A stretch of 5,698 nucleotides of DNA, taken from contig JAAZID010000344.1 of assembly GCA_012510295.1 (NCBI GenBank), forward strand, positions 1 through 5,698, in the 5' to 3' direction. Both the position numbers and the translations under genes were made by a program. Position 1 is the stretch's first letter. Each line of letters starts with the position of its first letter. Positions 4,983 to 5,698 of the stretch are shown here, in pieces. The notes below the pieces were generated by a model. The model did not search any database. It had not been told where the DNA came from and saw nothing but the letters and a program-made list of their open reading frames with translations. The DNA comes from Methanomicrobiales archaeon. Its GTDB lineage: Archaea; Halobacteriota; Methanomicrobia; Methanomicrobiales; Methanoculleaceae.

Positions 4983-5531
4983 TTGTCTCCAGACATGAAA
5001 AGGCCGTCAGTCTATCAGTACATTCTCACATTCGGGATATTGATACTGTTCTGGTATATCCTTTCAGGGTACCTTGAATTCTTCTATATCGGTGCCGGGA
5101 TCATATGTTGCGGCATCGTGACCCTTATCTCGGGAGATCTCATCTTCCGGTCCAACGTAAGCATCTCCCGGTCCGCGCGTGTATTCACCAGATTCGTCCT
5201 CTATATCCCGAAGCTGCTGGTGGCTATCCTCCATGCCAACCTGGACGTTGCGTACCGGGTTCTCCATCCGAAGATGCCGATCGATCCCGGGGTCGTCACT
5301 GTTGATACGTCGTTTCAAAACGATGTTCTCAGGGCATCGTTTGCAAATGCGGTAACCCTGACACCCGGGACGGTGACGGTCGATGTCACCGATGGGAGAT
5401 TCATCGTGCATGCCCTCGTCCGGGAGGCAGGAGAAGAGGATCTCCTCAAGGGGAGGAGCATCGAACGTGATCTTGCACGGATCTTTGGTGAAGGTGGCCG
5501 ACCACCATCCGATGAGACCGGAGACCTGTAA
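4983..5531 (+). CDS. mrpE: Na+/H+ antiporter subunit E (MrpE/MnhE)
   Basis: A 182-residue membrane protein of the MnhE family, one small subunit of the multisubunit Mrp sodium/proton antiporter. Two adjacent transmembrane segments are visible (about 12-30, ILTFGILILFWYILSGY, and 32-50, EFFYIGAGIICCGIVTLIS), and a third hydrophobic, possibly membrane-associated stretch lies at 71-84. The family's conserved cytoplasmic part follows: AILHANLDVAYRVLHPK (81-97), DPGVVTVD (101-108), ND (113-114), ANAVTLTPGTVTVDV (121-135) and FIVHAL (140-145). Length is slightly above the usual 160-170 because of a polar C-terminal tail. TTG at 4983 is chosen over GTG 4965 and ATG 4995 because GGAGGAT lies 5 nt before it. 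Mrp complexes exchange Na+ for H+ across the membrane; in methanogens they link sodium and proton gradients (family knowledge). The other subunits would be expected downstream of the window, and none is seen upstream. Confidence 0.9.
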   Translation: MSPDMKRPSVYQYILTFGILILFWYILSGYLEFFYIGAGIICCGIVTLISGDLIFRSNVSISRSARVFTRFVLYIPKLLVAILHANLDVAYRVLHPKMPIDPGVVTVDTSFQNDVLRASFANAVTLTPGTVTVDVTDGRFIVHALVREAGEEDLLKGRSIERDLARIFGEGGRPPSDETGDL

Positions 5532-5544
5532 GGAGGTTTTGACG

Positions 5545-5698
5545 ATGCTCTCACGTGGTATTCCTGTAATCTCTGCGAGGGTTGCCAGGGTCAACCTCAC
5601 CGGTCGGTCGATGCGATCAGCCGTCAACTACACGACAAAATTGGGTATATGCACCCCGGGTAGGCGATCGCCGGGGCGAGACAGCAGTAGTATTCGCC
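5545..5698 (+). CDS. Start of a downstream reading frame, possibly altered mrpF
   Basis: Thirteen nt after the mrpE stop an ATG opens a frame that stays open for 51 codons to the window edge. It has a strong Shine-Dalgarno, GGAGG (5532-5536), 8 nt upstream, as expected for the next gene of an mrp operon, where mrpF usually follows mrpE. The encoded start, MLSRGIPVISARVARVNLTG, is too basic and not hydrophobic enough for the first membrane helix of MrpF. A later RSAVNYTTK only faintly recalls the DR..A.N...TK region of that family. The other two frames contain stops and show no better match. It may be a decayed or frameshifted mrpF, a sequencing error, or an unrelated small gene. Confidence 0.35.
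   Translation, partial: MLSRGIPVISARVARVNLTGRSMRSAVNYTTKLGICTPGRRSPGRDSSSIR

Noticed and set aside
5064..5627. Minus-strand open frame of 187 codons over mrpE
   Set aside because: It is antisense to a clearly conserved MnhE protein and has no recognisable domain; treated as a shadow.
1..5698. CRISPR array, tRNA, rRNA, insertion sequence or replication origin
   Set aside because: No regularly spaced repeats, cloverleaf-like segments, transposase motifs or terminal inverted repeats were seen on either strand.

Overview
The window looks like a piece of a GC-rich euryarchaeal chromosome, most likely a Methanomicrobiales methanogen (Methanoculleus-like). This is inferred from archaeal TATA boxes placed about 27 nt upstream of transcription starts, Shine-Dalgarno sequences of the GGAGGTGA type, and an anaerobe's oxidative-stress gene set. 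No 16S rRNA or methanogenesis marker is present to prove it.

Layout. Positions 1-328 hold a minus-strand pair, a small zinc-ribbon protein followed by the start of a desulfoferrodoxin (superoxide reductase) that runs off the left edge. Divergent from these, on the plus strand, are an iron-sulfur-flavoprotein-like flavodoxin-fold protein (449-1039), rubrerythrin (1350-1850), a glutaredoxin-thioredoxin reductase fusion (1919-3100) and an unrecognised, very acidic protein with a C-terminal winged-helix-like end (3134-4129). A long stretch without an intact gene (4130-4964) contains the decayed remnant of an ABC-transporter ATPase. At the right edge is mrpE/mnhE, a Na+/H+ antiporter subunit (4983-5531), then the start of a downstream reading frame with a strong ribosome binding site but an odd product. 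A second gene remnant, the C-terminal end of a cation diffusion facilitator, lies on the minus strand between the flavoprotein and rubrerythrin genes.

How the genes fit together. Superoxide reductase turns superoxide into peroxide, rubrerythrin reduces peroxide, and the flavoprotein and the thiol reductase fusion are plausible electron or thiol-repair partners, so positions 1-3100 read as an oxygen-defence island. The three plus-strand redox genes each have their own promoter, and the three promoters can be superimposed: a TAATAGGRTC-like element begins exactly 28 nt before each ATG, with no Shine-Dalgarno sequence. This predicts leaderless or almost leaderless mRNAs. The acidic protein, mrpE and the minus-strand genes instead have Shine-Dalgarno sequences.

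The most interesting points are the shared leaderless promoter architecture, the fused Grx-TrxR with a non-canonical nucleotide-binding motif, the flavoprotein missing one of four cluster cysteines, the unknown acidic protein, and two gene remnants, one of which carries an internal 71-nt duplication.
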